A DNA stretch of 51,663 nt from Ectocarpus siliculosus (lineage: Eukaryota > Sar > Phaeophyceae > Ectocarpales > Ectocarpaceae), in contig FN649749.1 of assembly GCA_000310025.1 (NCBI GenBank), positions 3,360,855 through 3,412,517 of the forward strand, read 5' to 3'. The position numbers were made by a program, and so were the translations under genes. Below the pieces are notes generated by a model. It made no database searches and was not told where the DNA came from. It saw only the letters and a list, made by a program, of their open reading frames with translations. This document shows positions 9,701-21,315 of the stretch, piece by piece. Position 1 is the stretch's first letter. Each line of letters opens with the position of its first letter.

Positions 9701-12700
9701 CAAAACGCCCATTAGCTAGAAAACAATGCTTGCGCTCCTCTTGTCACTCTTCGGTGTGAACCAGCCGGGAGTGAACAAAGATTTTGTGTGTTTTCTTGCC
9801 TTCCGGCGTGGCACCCTTCAGGATTCAAGGACAAGCGGTGCCCGAAACCTGTTTTGGACTTCCGCCGACGATCTTCTCAGGAGAGCGCATCGAAACCGAA
9901 CTCGGATGGCGTGTTTTCTTGCGTGCAGACTTTTGTGAACGATGGCGTACAGGCTACAGTTCACTATGGCGCTTGGCCGCTAGGGACAAGACGTATCCAT
10001 TGTCGCGTGGAACGAACTGACAAGTATTTCCCAATTGAAACCTTGACCGCCATGCTGCCTCCCGTCCCTCGCGCCGCCCTCCCCCGCTGCCGCTCTCATG
10101 CCCTATCCTCCCGCGCTGTACACTCCCACGCTGCCCTTCGGCAAGGCTGGTGCTGTACGTGTTCATGTCCTTCTTCCTTGGCAGCGTGTGAGTGCCATAC
10201 CCATGGAGACTTCAGCTTGACGGCGTGGAGTCCTCTACATACATAGTTGGCCTAGTTGGTTAGGGGGATGACCTCGAGTTATGATAACAACGCCCGAAGC
10301 CTTGGTTGGGTGAGGCAGATCACTCCGCGGCCGCGGAATATCCTCGGGAAAAAGGCTGAGAAGCCCACGTGTTTGCGTTCGGGGAATGGCCGGCGAATTC
10401 GCTGTCGTCAACCTAGCATTTGCTTCGAGCCGTAACGATGACAATCCTCATGTACGTACCACAGTATTGCATGTGTTGGCTTGAACATGCATGAGTGCCA
10501 ACCCCACCCTCCGAGCAGATACTACCGGCTGGAAAACACGCAGGAGGACATCCTCAACTGGGCGAACCTAATCATCTGGATCAACGCCTTCAACTCGTGT
10601 GAGTGTTGGTCCTTGCTTGCGGTTCAAACGTACGTGTACTCTCGTGATGGTCATCGCTATCGGTTCCCTGAGCAGGGTGTTTGTTTCAGCATTTTTCGTT
10701 TTTCTGTGTCCATGTTCGCGTGCATCTCTTTCTCTGGGCTTGGGCCTGCCAAACTTGTTTTTCTGTGTTTTCTGGCGGACTGAAAACAATACACTGCCTT
10801 TAGCTCAGTAAACTCGCCCAACCATACCGAAAGCGGCATTGGCCCCGATAGCATTCGTAGACGTTAACTCGTCGACTAGTCGAGGCTCTGCCCATCAATC
10901 GTCTTCGACGGCTTTGTGCTATGTTACGATATTGATTTTTCCGCTTGCGAAACGATCTTGTCTTGGCACTCACCATTTCTCGCATTTGGTAAACTAGGGT
11001 ATGGCGGCCTCCTGCCCCTGGGGCGGGACGGCCGCCGGGATCACACAACCGTCTTGGCGTATAGGTAGATCGGTTTGAAAGTAAACCAGTGGGCGGTATC
11101 GTCGTATAAGCATTGGAAGCCGTCGCGTTTCGCCGAGAGGTCTTAGTGGCATTCCCCCCTCGCGTCATCTACACTGACTGTAGCTCATTCATTGCATCTG
11201 TCGATTTTAGTTCTTGGAGTCATTGTGAGGGAGGCAAGCCGAAAGGTACACGTTAATAAGAGGAGGAAAGGCGACAACAGTCGGTGGCGCGCCAACTGTT
11301 ATCATTTCACGTTTGCGGTGGAACTACTGCGGTGGAACTGCTGCGACGATCGTTTCGCTACAATTATGATGCGCAGAAGTGGTTGATTGGTTGAATGTTG
11401 ATGTAAAATTGGCAGCAGGCGATGGCATCCAACCCGCAACAAGAGGTGGTTTCCCATCCCTGACCCAACTTGTAGCGACTTGTGCTGGTAGTGTGTGGAT
11501 AGAGTGTGAGATCGTACTTCTGAAGGTCAAACAAGGATGATCCACAAAACCAGGGAAATAAATGTCAATCTTTTCGCGTCTCTACGGACGTGTCCCACCG
11601 CCATCTCGCCAGTAAGGGCGACGGAAGCATGCGCTTTACGATGTACGGGCATTGGCCTCAGCATATGTGTGTTGTCATCCGCAACAAAGCCGCATGGGTG
11701 ATTTAGGGCGAAAAAACACAATAAAAGTTAAATCAAATTTGGGACATAAAAACTAAAAGCATACTTACTTCAGATGTGCTCGTTGTAAGGACTTCTGCTA
11801 GTAAAGAAGCATAGAGTGTCCGAGGCTTCAAAGTATACTTGTGAACACAGAGCGGCTATTTGGCGCCGATAGCTGACCATAGCGTTACTACTCGGTGTGT
11901 CCTCTGGCTGCTGCTGATGGCCATGCTCAAAAACCAAAGCCGGCATGTTTGACGTTTTCATCAGTATGCTCCCCATCGCTTGTATCCGCTCCCATAAACC
12001 GCGTTGCTGTTGTTCGCGCATTTCGTCCCCCCAAAAAACAATTGTTACCATTCCATCCTCGTTTGTTCATCAGACATGGACTTGGCGGCCATTCCCGTCT
12101 TCGCGCTTGAGAAGGAAGCGGTCGTGAAAGAAGTGCAGGCATGTATAGAGTTGCTCTGATTTTTTATTCGGACTGGCGGGGCGGGGCATTGCGATCTTGT
12201 GGTCCTGGGGGAATACGTTGAGTGCGCCGGAAGTGTCACGCGATGATCCGAGTCCCGTGTGTGCGCGTGGAGGACACTCAGTTGGCTTCCTCTTTGGAAT
12301 TTTGTGGTATGCATGCGTGGATACGTAGACAAACTGCCAGAGACGCGTACATACTTACTCCCGGACGTAAGGGCAATGGGGGAGAGATCCATTGAGTTAT
12401 TTCGGTGGAGGAAACATGAGAAATAATAACGATGGGTTTGAAGTGTCGGTTATCTCATGTCACAGCCCCCGGAGCCTGCAAAACAAATACGTATTGGATC
12501 CAACGCTTCCCCTACGTCGCACCCTTGTCGCGTTACCCCAACAGCACGGGCAGTACGCGGTGGCGAGCTTCTGCATCGCCAACGCGGTCGTCCAGGCACC
12601 CTTCGTGCTCCTGATCGCATTCTGCTGCAGCACGCCCGTTTACTGGATCACTGACATGAACGACGACCCCGTGAGGTATGGTGCACATGGGCTGTTCATG

Positions 12701-15700
12701 TCTCGAGGTGAAGGAGACGGGCGGCCGTGCAAACTGATACCGATAGCCATCCCCAGGAATCTAAGCTTGGTTTTAGTAAGGGTTACGGAGTGGGGGGTTA
12801 GGGTTATGGTTAGGGATAGGGACACAACCCCCCCCTCTCTAAATTCAGGCTGGTAGATTATCTCTTTTATCCTCACGAAGGCGATCCACTCACACCAAGA
12901 ATGTGCGGTGGCCGGGAGTGTGTGTGGAAAACGAAGAGCTGGCTTCCGAGGCCGTGATGACGCTCCTTATCTGTCGACACAAGCCGAGGCCGGCAAACCT
13001 ACCTCTACCTTGAAGTGTCCTGATTTCCTTGCTCTGAGCTCAACTGGGCGTGTGCACGTGGCGGAGATTGTGAGGGCGTGCCCTCCAAACCAGGAAAAAA
13101 ATTGCTGCTGTCTCTTTGCTCCCGTTCCTGGGGTTTCCCGCCGTCAATTTCGATTGGTCAGGTATCTCCAGTTCGTCATGGTGATGTTTCTCTTGCTGTT
13201 CGTCGTCGAAAGCCTGGCCCAGCTTGTTGGAGTCCTTGTTAAGGTGAAACCCGTACTCGTTTTCTGTTTGAGTGAACCAAACGAGCGCAAATGAACCAGT
13301 GGGAAAGTGAAAAGCATTCCAATGGCTGAATGTGCGATTCCGGACAAGTCTAACGTCCGCACAAGTCTAACGTATATAGAGGTTGGGTAGCCATATTGCG
13401 GGGAAATACTCACCCGTCGGTTTCGTTCGTTGTTCGACCGTTGGCAAGGCGTGCGGGGCCGTTTCGTACACACTCCAGGAGACAAGCGCGTGTTTCCGTG
13501 TATTCTGGTACCGGGATATATGTAGATATACTCGATCATGCCCGGCCTCCTTGTGTCTTGTTGTGTACATGGCCGGTTCGTGCTTGCAGTGGTTTGCTTA
13601 GCCTGTTACGGGGAAGCCTCCAATTCTCCTACATGTAGAAAGCCGGCCGTCGGTGCCGCATATATAAGCTTACGTCCATCTTTCACCCCTTCCATTTGCC
13701 CTTCTTGGGGTTGTTTTGAAGGCCATCCCTTTCCCTCTTCTATCTCTCTACGGTTTACGTGCTCCCCAGCGTGACCACATGGATGGGCGCATTCATGCAA
13801 GTCCTCGATTGCCGGGGTGCGGTCATAAAAGACAAAAAGCATTAGGGAGGGTGTGGGAGCTCATGGTACACCCCATATTGTCGAGAGTTCGGTAACGATT
13901 CTAAAACAATACTTGTAGTGAAAACGAGCGGAAAATCGCGGCTCGACGGCTGTGCCTCAGGGCTCATTGTCAGAAGTCTGACCCGCTCGTTCCACCTCTC
14001 GCGCCTCGATATCCATCGTTTTCTTGGGGCGCCAGAGCTTCATCCTCGGGATCGCCATCTTCGCCAGCTTTCTCTCGATTTTCTACATGTTCAACGGGTG
14101 AGTGGGAAATACGTTGACTGACTGTGACCGTGTTTCCTTCGGCAATCTTCACGTTTCTTAGAAGAACTGGGCGGAAGATCATTCGCCGTGCCGGCTTGAT
14201 CGTCCGTTGAGACCTGGTGTAGATGTTGCGGAACCAGTTGCTGCTCCTGCTTGTCGGTGGCAACTCCACCTCCTCCACCCTCTCCACCTTCTCCACCTCC
14301 TCCTTCTCCTCCTCCCCCCTCTCCTCTTCCTCTTCCTCCACCTCCTCCTCCTCCTCCACCACTACCACCTCCGCCGGCCAAAAGGGCGTGAATACGCCGT
14401 ACTATTAACAATTTTGTGATTGGAGTGGTTCCCATCTGTAAATCCCCTCCCTATTGCGGATACGTGGTCCTGACGGGAGGACTTCCGTTTTTTGTAGGAC
14501 CCCAAAACAACCATTCCCACCGGGGTCGGGTGGGTGGGAACAAAGAAATGTCCACGGGTGCGTCGTGCCTAACGCACTGAACGAAGTCATGAAAAATTAT
14601 CAACATTCGCTGTATGACCTCCGCCTCTCGGCAAGCGGTTCCAGTGATCTGCGCACCAGGAATCACCTTGAGCTCAGTTTTTGTTGATTCCATGGAGCAC
14701 TTTGCACCTTGTCCATACAGAACGCGCCACCGCTTAAGAACTTAGGAGTTAAGAACTTGAGCCTCAAATAATCCAAAATATAAGAACCTGGTCATAAGAA
14801 CAGGTGCTCAGTTCCGACGTGGCATTAAGAACAAGAACCCGCCCTCATGGTGTACCAATGCGCACACAAGTAAGAACGGAGCCCCAAAACGCGGCGGCTG
14901 CAAGATGAGAACTCAGGACGGTTGGGGGTGACCCAAACAGCACTTTGTTTCAGATTTGAGGCGGGGAGGGGAAGAGGCCCTCGTGATAAAATGATTGTAC
15001 GCCTGACGCTTGGAGGGGGGGGGCGTACTCTCATGTTTTGCATGCCTTAGAGGTTAGACCATTGACCACACGTCCTCGTCTGGACGCATAATTGTGCCCA
15101 CAGGACAGATCACCGATGGTCAATCATTCCTTCCTATATACTTCTTAGTACTTTGCCAAAGGTGACTCAATAATGTCTTCCCTAGTCTAACTCGATACCA
15201 CTTCCCGCCTTTCAACCCACTTGCTATGCCCCAGTACAGCTACCGTCTTCTCCTGGCTATTCCATGCCTCAAGCATATCCCTGTAGCTTTCCTTCCATGT
15301 GTCCAATTCAGTCATGTACATTTCAATACCCTTATCGCCCAATACGGACGTTTCCCAACGACATGAACCCGGTCTTCGCACTCGGAGCCGCATGCACATT
15401 TGAACTTGTCGTCTTCATTGTCTTCCTTCCCGAATCTTCGGCAACGTTCTCTAAGGCCGTTGTCCCCAGTCCTAATTTTCATCTTCGGGTTTGTTCCTTC
15501 ATCCATTGGTCCGTGTAGGTACCTATTCCTTCTTTCAACATCCGTACACATCTAGACCCTCCTTATCCTTGGATCCTTTTGTTAGATTGTGTTCTCTCTC
15601 GGCAAAGTAGCAGATTTTTTGTTCTCGAACCCCTGTAGACCTATAACGTTCGTTTCCAATGAACCCGATACCTACCGTTCGTTTCCAATGTATCAACCTC

Positions 15701-18000
15701 ATCAATTTTGAACTATTCAATACGTCATCCACAACCTTAACCCACTCCCTGGGTTGTTACCCCTAATCTTGTTTGTCCTCTTCGCCTCCCGAGCTTCTCT
15801 CGGTAACCTCTCCTCTCCCATATCGTAAACCATATGGATGGTACTTCTTGCCATTTAGCTTCCTTTTACGCCTCTTCCCGATCGTGGGAGTTGGGTCTGA
15901 AGGGGGGGCGTACTCTCTCTCTCTCTCTCTCTCTCATATTTTCTATGCCTTAGCGGTTAGACCATTGACCACGCGTCCTCGACAGGACGCAGCATTGTTG
16001 CCACAGGAACGATCACCGATGGACAATCGTTCGATCCTACTTTCCCAAAAAGGTGGCTCAAAAATGTTTTCCTTAGTCTATCTATCCTATCGATATCAGT
16101 TCACGCCTTTTCAACCCATTTCCTATGCCCCAGTACAGCTACCGTCTTCTCCTGACTATTCCATGCCTCAAACATGTCTCGCACCTTTTCCTTGTACTTT
16201 TCCCAGCTCACCCTTGTGCGTTTCCCTCTCCTTCTTGTACAACGGACATTCCGCAACTACATGAACATGGTCTTCGCACTCGGAGCCGCATTCGCATGTA
16301 GAATTGTGGTCTTCATCGTCTATGTTCCCAAGTCTTCGTCTACGTTCTCGAAGGCAAATGTCCCCAGCCCTAAATTTGACTTTCAGCTTTGTCCCTACAT
16401 GAATTGGTCCATGAAGAAGGTACCCCTTAAATCTATTCCTTCTTTCAACATTACGTTCGCATGCAGACCCTCCTTATCCTTGGTTTCTTTGGTTTGGTGA
16501 TGTTCTTCTCTCTCGGCAAAAGCAACAGATATCTTCTCCTTGTGTCCTCTAGACCTTGCGTTCCAGTGTATCGCCTTCGCCAATTTCGAACCCCTTCCAT
16601 GCGTCATCTACAACATTAACCCACGCTCCGTAGGTTGGTACACCCATTCTTCTTGTTTGCCCACTTCGCCTCCTAAGCTGTTCTCGGCAACCTCTCCTCT
16701 CCCATACCGTACTTACATACATGCGGTATGGCCGTCTAGCGGGGGATTATTCGACTGTATCGTACACTTGCATCAGTAGTGTCTCGTGATGATTTCCACC
16801 CGGAAAGACCTGTGTCCTCTGCATAGGGCAATCGGTTTACACAGAAATAAGAACAAGAACCCCGTTTATAATAGATAGGTGGAAGCCTGCTCCAAATAAG
16901 AACTTGGCTAATGAGAACATGTGCTCGGTTGGAAGCAACCACTAAGCGTCGAGCCTCAAGCTAAATAAGCGGTTCTTAAGTGGTGGCGCGTTCTGTATGA
17001 TGCGAAGTCGTCTACAATCGTGCTTCCTGGTTGATATTGATTCGCTGTTCACCCCTCTTGCGCTTGGCACATCCTCACACTCCCAAACGTACCCACGTTC
17101 ACAAACATTTCCCGTCCTTTCGCCCAAACCCGATCTATCTGTGTCCACCACAGGTTCTTCGTCGACCCCAACAACACACCCGACGGTTGGCTGTGGCTGT
17201 ACTGGATATCTCCTCTCCGGTGCGAACGATCGCCGTAAACGTAGGATCTTCTGAAGGCGTTTCGACTTGGGGGGGCGGGTGGCGGAATATTCCTACCCAC
17301 CTTTACGGGGCGCTCCCCGGCCCTCCTCCTTGACATGGTACCGAGCACTCGCGAAACGTTTTAGGCACCAGGTCCCCAACTCTCCTACATGTGCATTAAG
17401 GGAGCACACGCCCGAAAATATCCGGTTGGTGTACGCGGTACGCCGCAGGTACTCGTGGGAGGCTATGGTGAAGATCGTCTTCGACGGCCAGACCTACGGA
17501 GGGTTTGATTCGTGCGTCACTTGCTACGGAAGGACCGGAGAGCAGGCGAGCACGAATTGGAGCCTGTATCGTTTTTGTCCACGTACAGCGGTGAAGACGA
17601 AATACAGGCGCGAGTGTGTCCAATATCCCGCATGTTTCCGCCAAACCCTCGTTGTAAAGACTTCAACACGACAACCGCTCCGAGCATGCTCGTCTCGAGC
17701 TGGTAGTTGATCTGTTGAACTATTAGCAAACATTTGACTACAATACGCGCTGGAATCTTGCCTGAAACTGTTGTTGTGTGGTTGTTTCCCGTGGTCTCGT
17801 GCGTGCTCTACGACACCCTGTTGCCACTTCCGTGCCAACCGACCGGACACACACGCGCTGGGCAGGTGCTAGACTCGCTCAGCCACGGTGGGACAAACTT
17901 CAATGACGTGAGCGTTGTGGCGTGGTGCTGCGCGTTGGCGGGGTTCTCCCTTGTGTGGAGGGTCGTCCACTACGTCGCCCTCAAGTGTTCCATTTTTTGA
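3792..18000 (+). CDS. ABCG (WHITE-type) half-transporter, 17 exons
   Basis: Exons: 3792-3890, 4669-4863, 5236-5368, 6751-6872, 7428-7524, 7775-7914, 8442-8564, 9085-9311, 10146-10187, 10519-10598, 12074-12138, 12545-12675, 13162-13243, 14036-14097, 17154-17219, 17449-17545, 17866-18000. All phases agree, giving 631 codons plus TGA, normal for the family. The nucleotide-binding domain comes first: Walker A GSSGAGKT (about 82-89), Q-loop YVPQED, signature TSGGEKRR (about 192), Walker B KILFLDEPTSGLD (about 210), H-loop VHQPSS. Six hydrophobic segments follow from about residue 378; family landmarks are YYRLENTQED, AIPVF.LEKE, YWISP and GEQVLDSLSHGG. Such half-transporters dimerise and move lipids or small hydrophobic molecules across membranes; the substrate cannot be read here. 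Two introns, 12139-12544 and 17546-17865, start with GC. Start ATG 3792 (or 3795) is tentative. Confidence 0.88.
5508..5568 (+). pseudogene. Intronic decayed duplicate of ABCG coding exon 3
   Basis: Exactly 200 bp downstream of the 3' half of exon 5236-5368, this stretch translates in the matching frame to ILFKNTARMSPQNRLWSAVAG, against FFLENAAYVPQEDRLWSALTG in the functional exon. About 38 of 61 bases match. The donor position is aligned too, but here reads CAG|GCGCTG instead of CAG|GTACCG. It keeps the Q-loop glutamine. A tandem exon duplication that has decayed is likely; use as an alternative exon is not excluded. Confidence 0.55.
6009..6603 (+). mobile_element. Retroelement-like repeat, copy B (in ABCG intron 3)
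   Basis: Inverted partner of the repeat at 61-581, lying in the intron 5369-6750. Its first 135 bp hold an internal tandem duplication of a unit starting GGTGTTTGCCATCG (about 6010 and 6077). The inner GGTTACCGC/GCGGTAACC pair brackets a T-run at about 6155-6208. The 3' end is the conserved tail GGTCAATGGTCTAAC...GAGTAC followed by a short C-rich end. Confidence 0.6.
12139..12544 (+). other. GC-AG intron of the ABCG gene
   Basis: The donor reads CAG|GCATGT and the acceptor AACAG|CAC, both in phase 0. Joining gives KEVQHGQYAVASF, which fits the family pattern E-R-x-x-G-x-Y-S. The only nearby GT (12133) would remove two residues from this conserved spacing. Confidence 0.65.
14262..14373 (+). 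repeat. Polypyrimidine (CTC/TCC) tract
   Basis: About 110 bases almost purely of C and T with few A, made of CTCCAC, CTCCTC and TCTTCC units, inside ABCG intron 14098-17153. On the opposite strand it yields Glu/Gly-rich open frames that are artefacts of composition. Confidence 0.8.
15031..15898 (-). mobile_element. LINE 3' fragment, copy 1 (5'-truncated)
   Basis: On the minus strand the fragment encodes broken pieces of the C-terminus of a non-LTR retrotransposon ORF: a YDMGEERLPR-like stretch at 15780-15830, an AEREHNLTKGSKDKEGL stretch, and a cysteine/histidine motif KCACGSECEDRVHVVGK near 15380. The same stretches occur in copy 2 and in the RT remnant at 51236. Frames are broken by stops. 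The 3' end is the tail GGTCAATGGTCTAAC...GAGTACGCCCCC at 15013-15068. Confidence 0.65.
15899..16740 (-). mobile_element. LINE 3' fragment, copy 2 (5'-truncated)
   Basis: A second fragment of the same family abuts copy 1 head to tail. On the minus strand near 16255-16335 it reads DHNSTCECGSECEDHVHVV followed by AECP, the C-x-C-G...H...C motif typical of LINE C-termini. An AEREEHHQTKETKDKEGL stretch is near 16500. A (CT)n microsatellite at 15913-15935 sits inside the 3' tail. Confidence 0.65.
17546..17865 (+). other. GC-AG intron of the ABCG gene (last intron)
   Basis: The donor reads GAGCAG|GCGAGC and the acceptor GGGCAG|GTG, both phase 0. Joining restores TGEQVLDSLS, the conserved GEQVL motif of ABCG C-termini. 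Reading through the donor instead gives ASTNWS and then no family match. Confidence 0.65.
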
Positions 18001-18061
18001 AGCCTATCGCCCGCGTTTCAGTGTGCCCATGCGGGCGCGTGGTGCGTGTTTATTTTGAAGC

Positions 18062-18760
18062 AGCCTCGAAAGCGCTCACCGGCTGATTTTTGCAAGACGT
18101 CAGTCTCAGTGCGGCTGAAAACGGAAAAGGGCTTCTAAGCCCGATGATCCGGGAGGACGTCATGGGACTGGCTAGGTTATTCTCCGAATCATTTAATTTG
18201 AGTATCCATTTTTTAGGTAAAGTTTAGGTAAAGTAGCCTGTGACCAAGGGAGGGAATCGACCGGTCAATCAAGTGTTTGATCGGATGGAGGTACTGGATA
18301 GAGAGATCGGAACGGTATTAAATGTGAAGAGAACAACAACAGAGACAGACAAGAAGAGTAGCAGATGAAGAAAAATGGCACGTATCTTCCAAGGCTTGTG
18401 TTTTCCGCTAGCATGTTTGGAGTTAGCACGGACTGGGCTAACCAGCTGACCAACTAGAAGACCTCAGTCTCAGTGCGGCTGGAAACGGAAAAAAAGCGCT
18501 TCTAAAGGCCATCATCTGGGACCTCGTGAGGGGACGGCATGAGGGGAACTTTGACTGCTATCCGGAAAAACGACAGAAATAAACGCAGGAAACAAAGAAA
18601 ATTACACGTATCTATGTACCGAAGCTGTTACTTTGCACCCGGTGGTTCGTGTCTGTGTGTGTTTCGAATTGGCATCGACCGCGTTAACCGCCCAAACAAT
18701 GAAAAGACGAGTGAGTGTATTGTGTGTTTTCGCCCCATCATTGCTGACGCACACAAATAG
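18062..18760 (+). repeat. Short dispersed repeat family, three direct copies
   Basis: Units at about 18062-18175 and 18415-18540 share GTCAGTCTCAGTGCGGCTG-type sequence followed by related AAACGGAAAA...GCTTCTAA tracts. A more diverged unit is at 18645-18730 (GGCATCGACCGCGTTAACCG). An inverted relative is at about 1443-1560, where AGACGTCAGTCTCAGTGCGG is matched on the minus strand. Confidence 0.6.
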
Positions 18761-21315
18761 AAATATCTACTTATTCCCGTTTGCCCAAATGTCGACTAGT
18801 CTGTATAGACTATTCCCAAACAGGCTACTACTGGTAGCTTCATGTGGATAGAGAGGGGGGGGGGATCCCTACATATATACGTTGCCTTCATATGTATCTA
18901 CTTTGTGAGAGAATGTTATTGACTGTGGAGTGAACGAGAATGACGAGGGTGCACAACTATTGTACAGCAGTAGATGGAAGAAAATGTTTGAGCTGGAAAA
19001 TGGTAAAGCAGATAATAACCGATGTTTGGCGCGTGTAGTGGAGATTCCAAAGAGAGAGATAAATGAATGCGTCTTCGGGTTTTGGATTGTAGGAAATGGA
19101 GGGTCGCGTGAAGAAGTACGATAGTTGCCCTGAAATACCAACACACAGTGTAGCTTTGAACGGATCATCAACAGAGGGAGGTACTCCCCTACTTTGTTTG
19201 ATTGCTGGGAACGAGCTCATTCGCGTAGAATAGGATGCGCGGAGATGATGTTGTTGCGTGTAAGGTAAAGAATAATGTCATTCATTGGTATGTAAATAGG
19301 CGAGCTCATTGCAACTAACTGTTCCATTCAAATAAGTTTAGTTTGTATTCACTGTTCTTAGAATTCCGAAAGTGGAGATGTTTTGGCAGGCAGGGTGTTT
19401 CCTTGGTTGGTTGGGTGTTTCTGGTCGTTGTTCCTAAGTCAACGAAGTCGGGTGTTTGGTGGATCTTTCTTTACGTTGGCTCGCGACATTTTTCTGGCGG
19501 TTCGGGTGAAGTATACTTTTGTATTTCTCCACACGTGGGCGTCTAGCAGCGTGTGGACGCTGAGAGACGAAGGAGGAGGGCTTCCCCCCTTCCTTTGATA
19601 TTTTTTGCGTTCGGCGGTCACGTGAAAAAATACTGTATGCTTGTATGTATACTGGTTTTGACGTGTTGGCAAAGCGTTTGATCACACCGCCCACTGCCTA
19701 CACTGACTGATGATCGTCCTTGATGCCTTTCACGTTCGTTCACAACCGAGCACTTCCGCCGTAATTAAGACCGGGGACTTCCGATCACCACGTCCAACTT
19801 TTACGTTTAAATTCCTTCCTACAGCGTAACCTGTTGTACACCCTCTATGAAGCTCTCGTATTCGCACCAAACAAAGCGGTATTCGGAGTGAGGATGTTGT
19901 CGATCCCTTGCAATCAATCATCGCTCTCAACCAAAGCTTCATGGAGAGAGCCAACGTCAGCAGGAAGAGTGACTTGGACAGCACTACCAACAAGCTCAGG
20001 CAGCCCCAGAAGCGATAAGCTCACGCTACAGTAAGGCAAAACAAAAAAAGTCCAACATGTTTGTCAGCCATTGACCGAGGGGCTACATTCCCTCCGAAGA
20101 ATCTGAGCTCCTTGCCAGACAAAGGGTGACCTGGTGTCAGTATGAAATTTTTCTCCAAAACACGTGGGGACACTTTTCGTACTGAAGCCAAGTCAGCAAA
20201 TTTTTCCAGAACCAGGCGATCGGGGGTGAGAAAAGTGCGTGGTTGGGATCTTCGGAGTGAACGTGGTATTCACCTTTTTTTTTTAACGTCCTGTGAGACC
20301 TCTAGAGAGACCGTATCGGTCTCGTAGACGAACGAATCTCACCGAAACATAGGGACTTCTCGACCGTGGATGACGTCATCGGTCGATCACGGATTTTTTG
20401 TACATTCCTTGGAACGATTCGTTGAAACGATTGGCCAATCAGAAAGCTGCAGGCACCTTTCCTCTCTCTCTTTTCCCGCACAGCTATCTCTCTATCTCTT
20501 TTAGTCATGCGCTTCATGCCATCCAACCAAAATCTTTCAAAAAATCTTTCAAACAATCTTCTCAACAGAGCATGCTACTGTAGATGTTGAGCAAAGTAGA
20601 CTTCGTGCTTCTCCTGCCAAAGGCTGCCCTGCTGTGTGATTTGGGCGCATGTCGGGCGCACGCCAAACCACCAATCCCGATCGATGCAGGGCTTGGAGAT
20701 GCGCCACGCGGCCCCTAATTGGTAGCCGCAAAGGCCCATCAACGAGGCACAACAGCACTAACCACTGCTGTCTAGTTTTCTGTGTGTGTGTCAACACCAT
20801 CAATCACGTTTCCCCTTATTCTCCTACTCAGTCCAGTCCGGAAACGTCGAAAGCAACGACGGTCTCCATTTACCAAACCTGTCCAAGATTCACAAAAGAG
20901 CCCATGTCCACGCCATGAATACCCAATCAACGCCTCTTCTCCGGATCAGACCCTTTGTCCCTAGGCCACTACACAAACAGACCGAACCTCGCCCAACTCC
21001 GGCGGTACAAACTAGCAACGTGTGCGTCATTTGCAGGAGGGTTAGTGGACACACAAACGAAACACGGCGTCGGACGAGTGGATCAACGAATCCTCGTTCA
21101 AGATAAAACAGGCAACAAAAAATGTCTAGCCGGGTCCCCCGCAGCCGAAACGTGCGCCCTTCTACCCCCCCCCCCGGAACCCGCATGTACGTCGCCCGTC
21201 AATGGTCTAAACGAATTCGGCCTGCGTTTACATCGCAACTAAACCTTTCAAATTCTGCGGGTCACCTCCCCCCTCCCCTAGCCCGTCAGTAGTAAGACCG
21301 TCAGTAGTAATACCG
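18761..21315. other. Intergenic between convergent ABCG and SUGP1 genes
   Basis: No gene recognised. Open frames are short and lack family motifs. It contains a TACAGCAG element (18963-18970), a G-run at 18855-18864 and a short tandem GTCAGTAGTAA(G/T)ACC repeat at 21285-21330 that overlaps the SUGP1 stop codon. Confidence 0.5.

Larger units (their letters stand above)
14716..16999. mobile_element. TIR-bounded DNA element with nested LINE fragments
   Basis: The left end CATACAGAACGCGCCACC (from about 14714) reappears inverted at the right end (to about 17000), and similarity continues through CTTAAGAAC. The bases just outside CAGAACGCGCC are TA on both sides, consistent with a TA target duplication. 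Both end regions are rich in AAGAAC motifs. No transposase is visible, so this would be a non-autonomous MITE-like element that later received LINE insertions. It sits in ABCG intron 14098-17153. Confidence 0.5.

Noticed and set aside
10247-10258. tRNA A-box match TGGCCTAGTTGG in an ABCG intron
   Set aside because: No B-box follows at a suitable distance and there is no repeat context; a single 12-bp match is weak.
17546-17703. ABCG exon reading through 17545 as ASTNWSLYRF...
   Set aside because: The family motif GEQVL is restored only by splicing at 17545 to 17866; the read-through has no match to the family and then stops.
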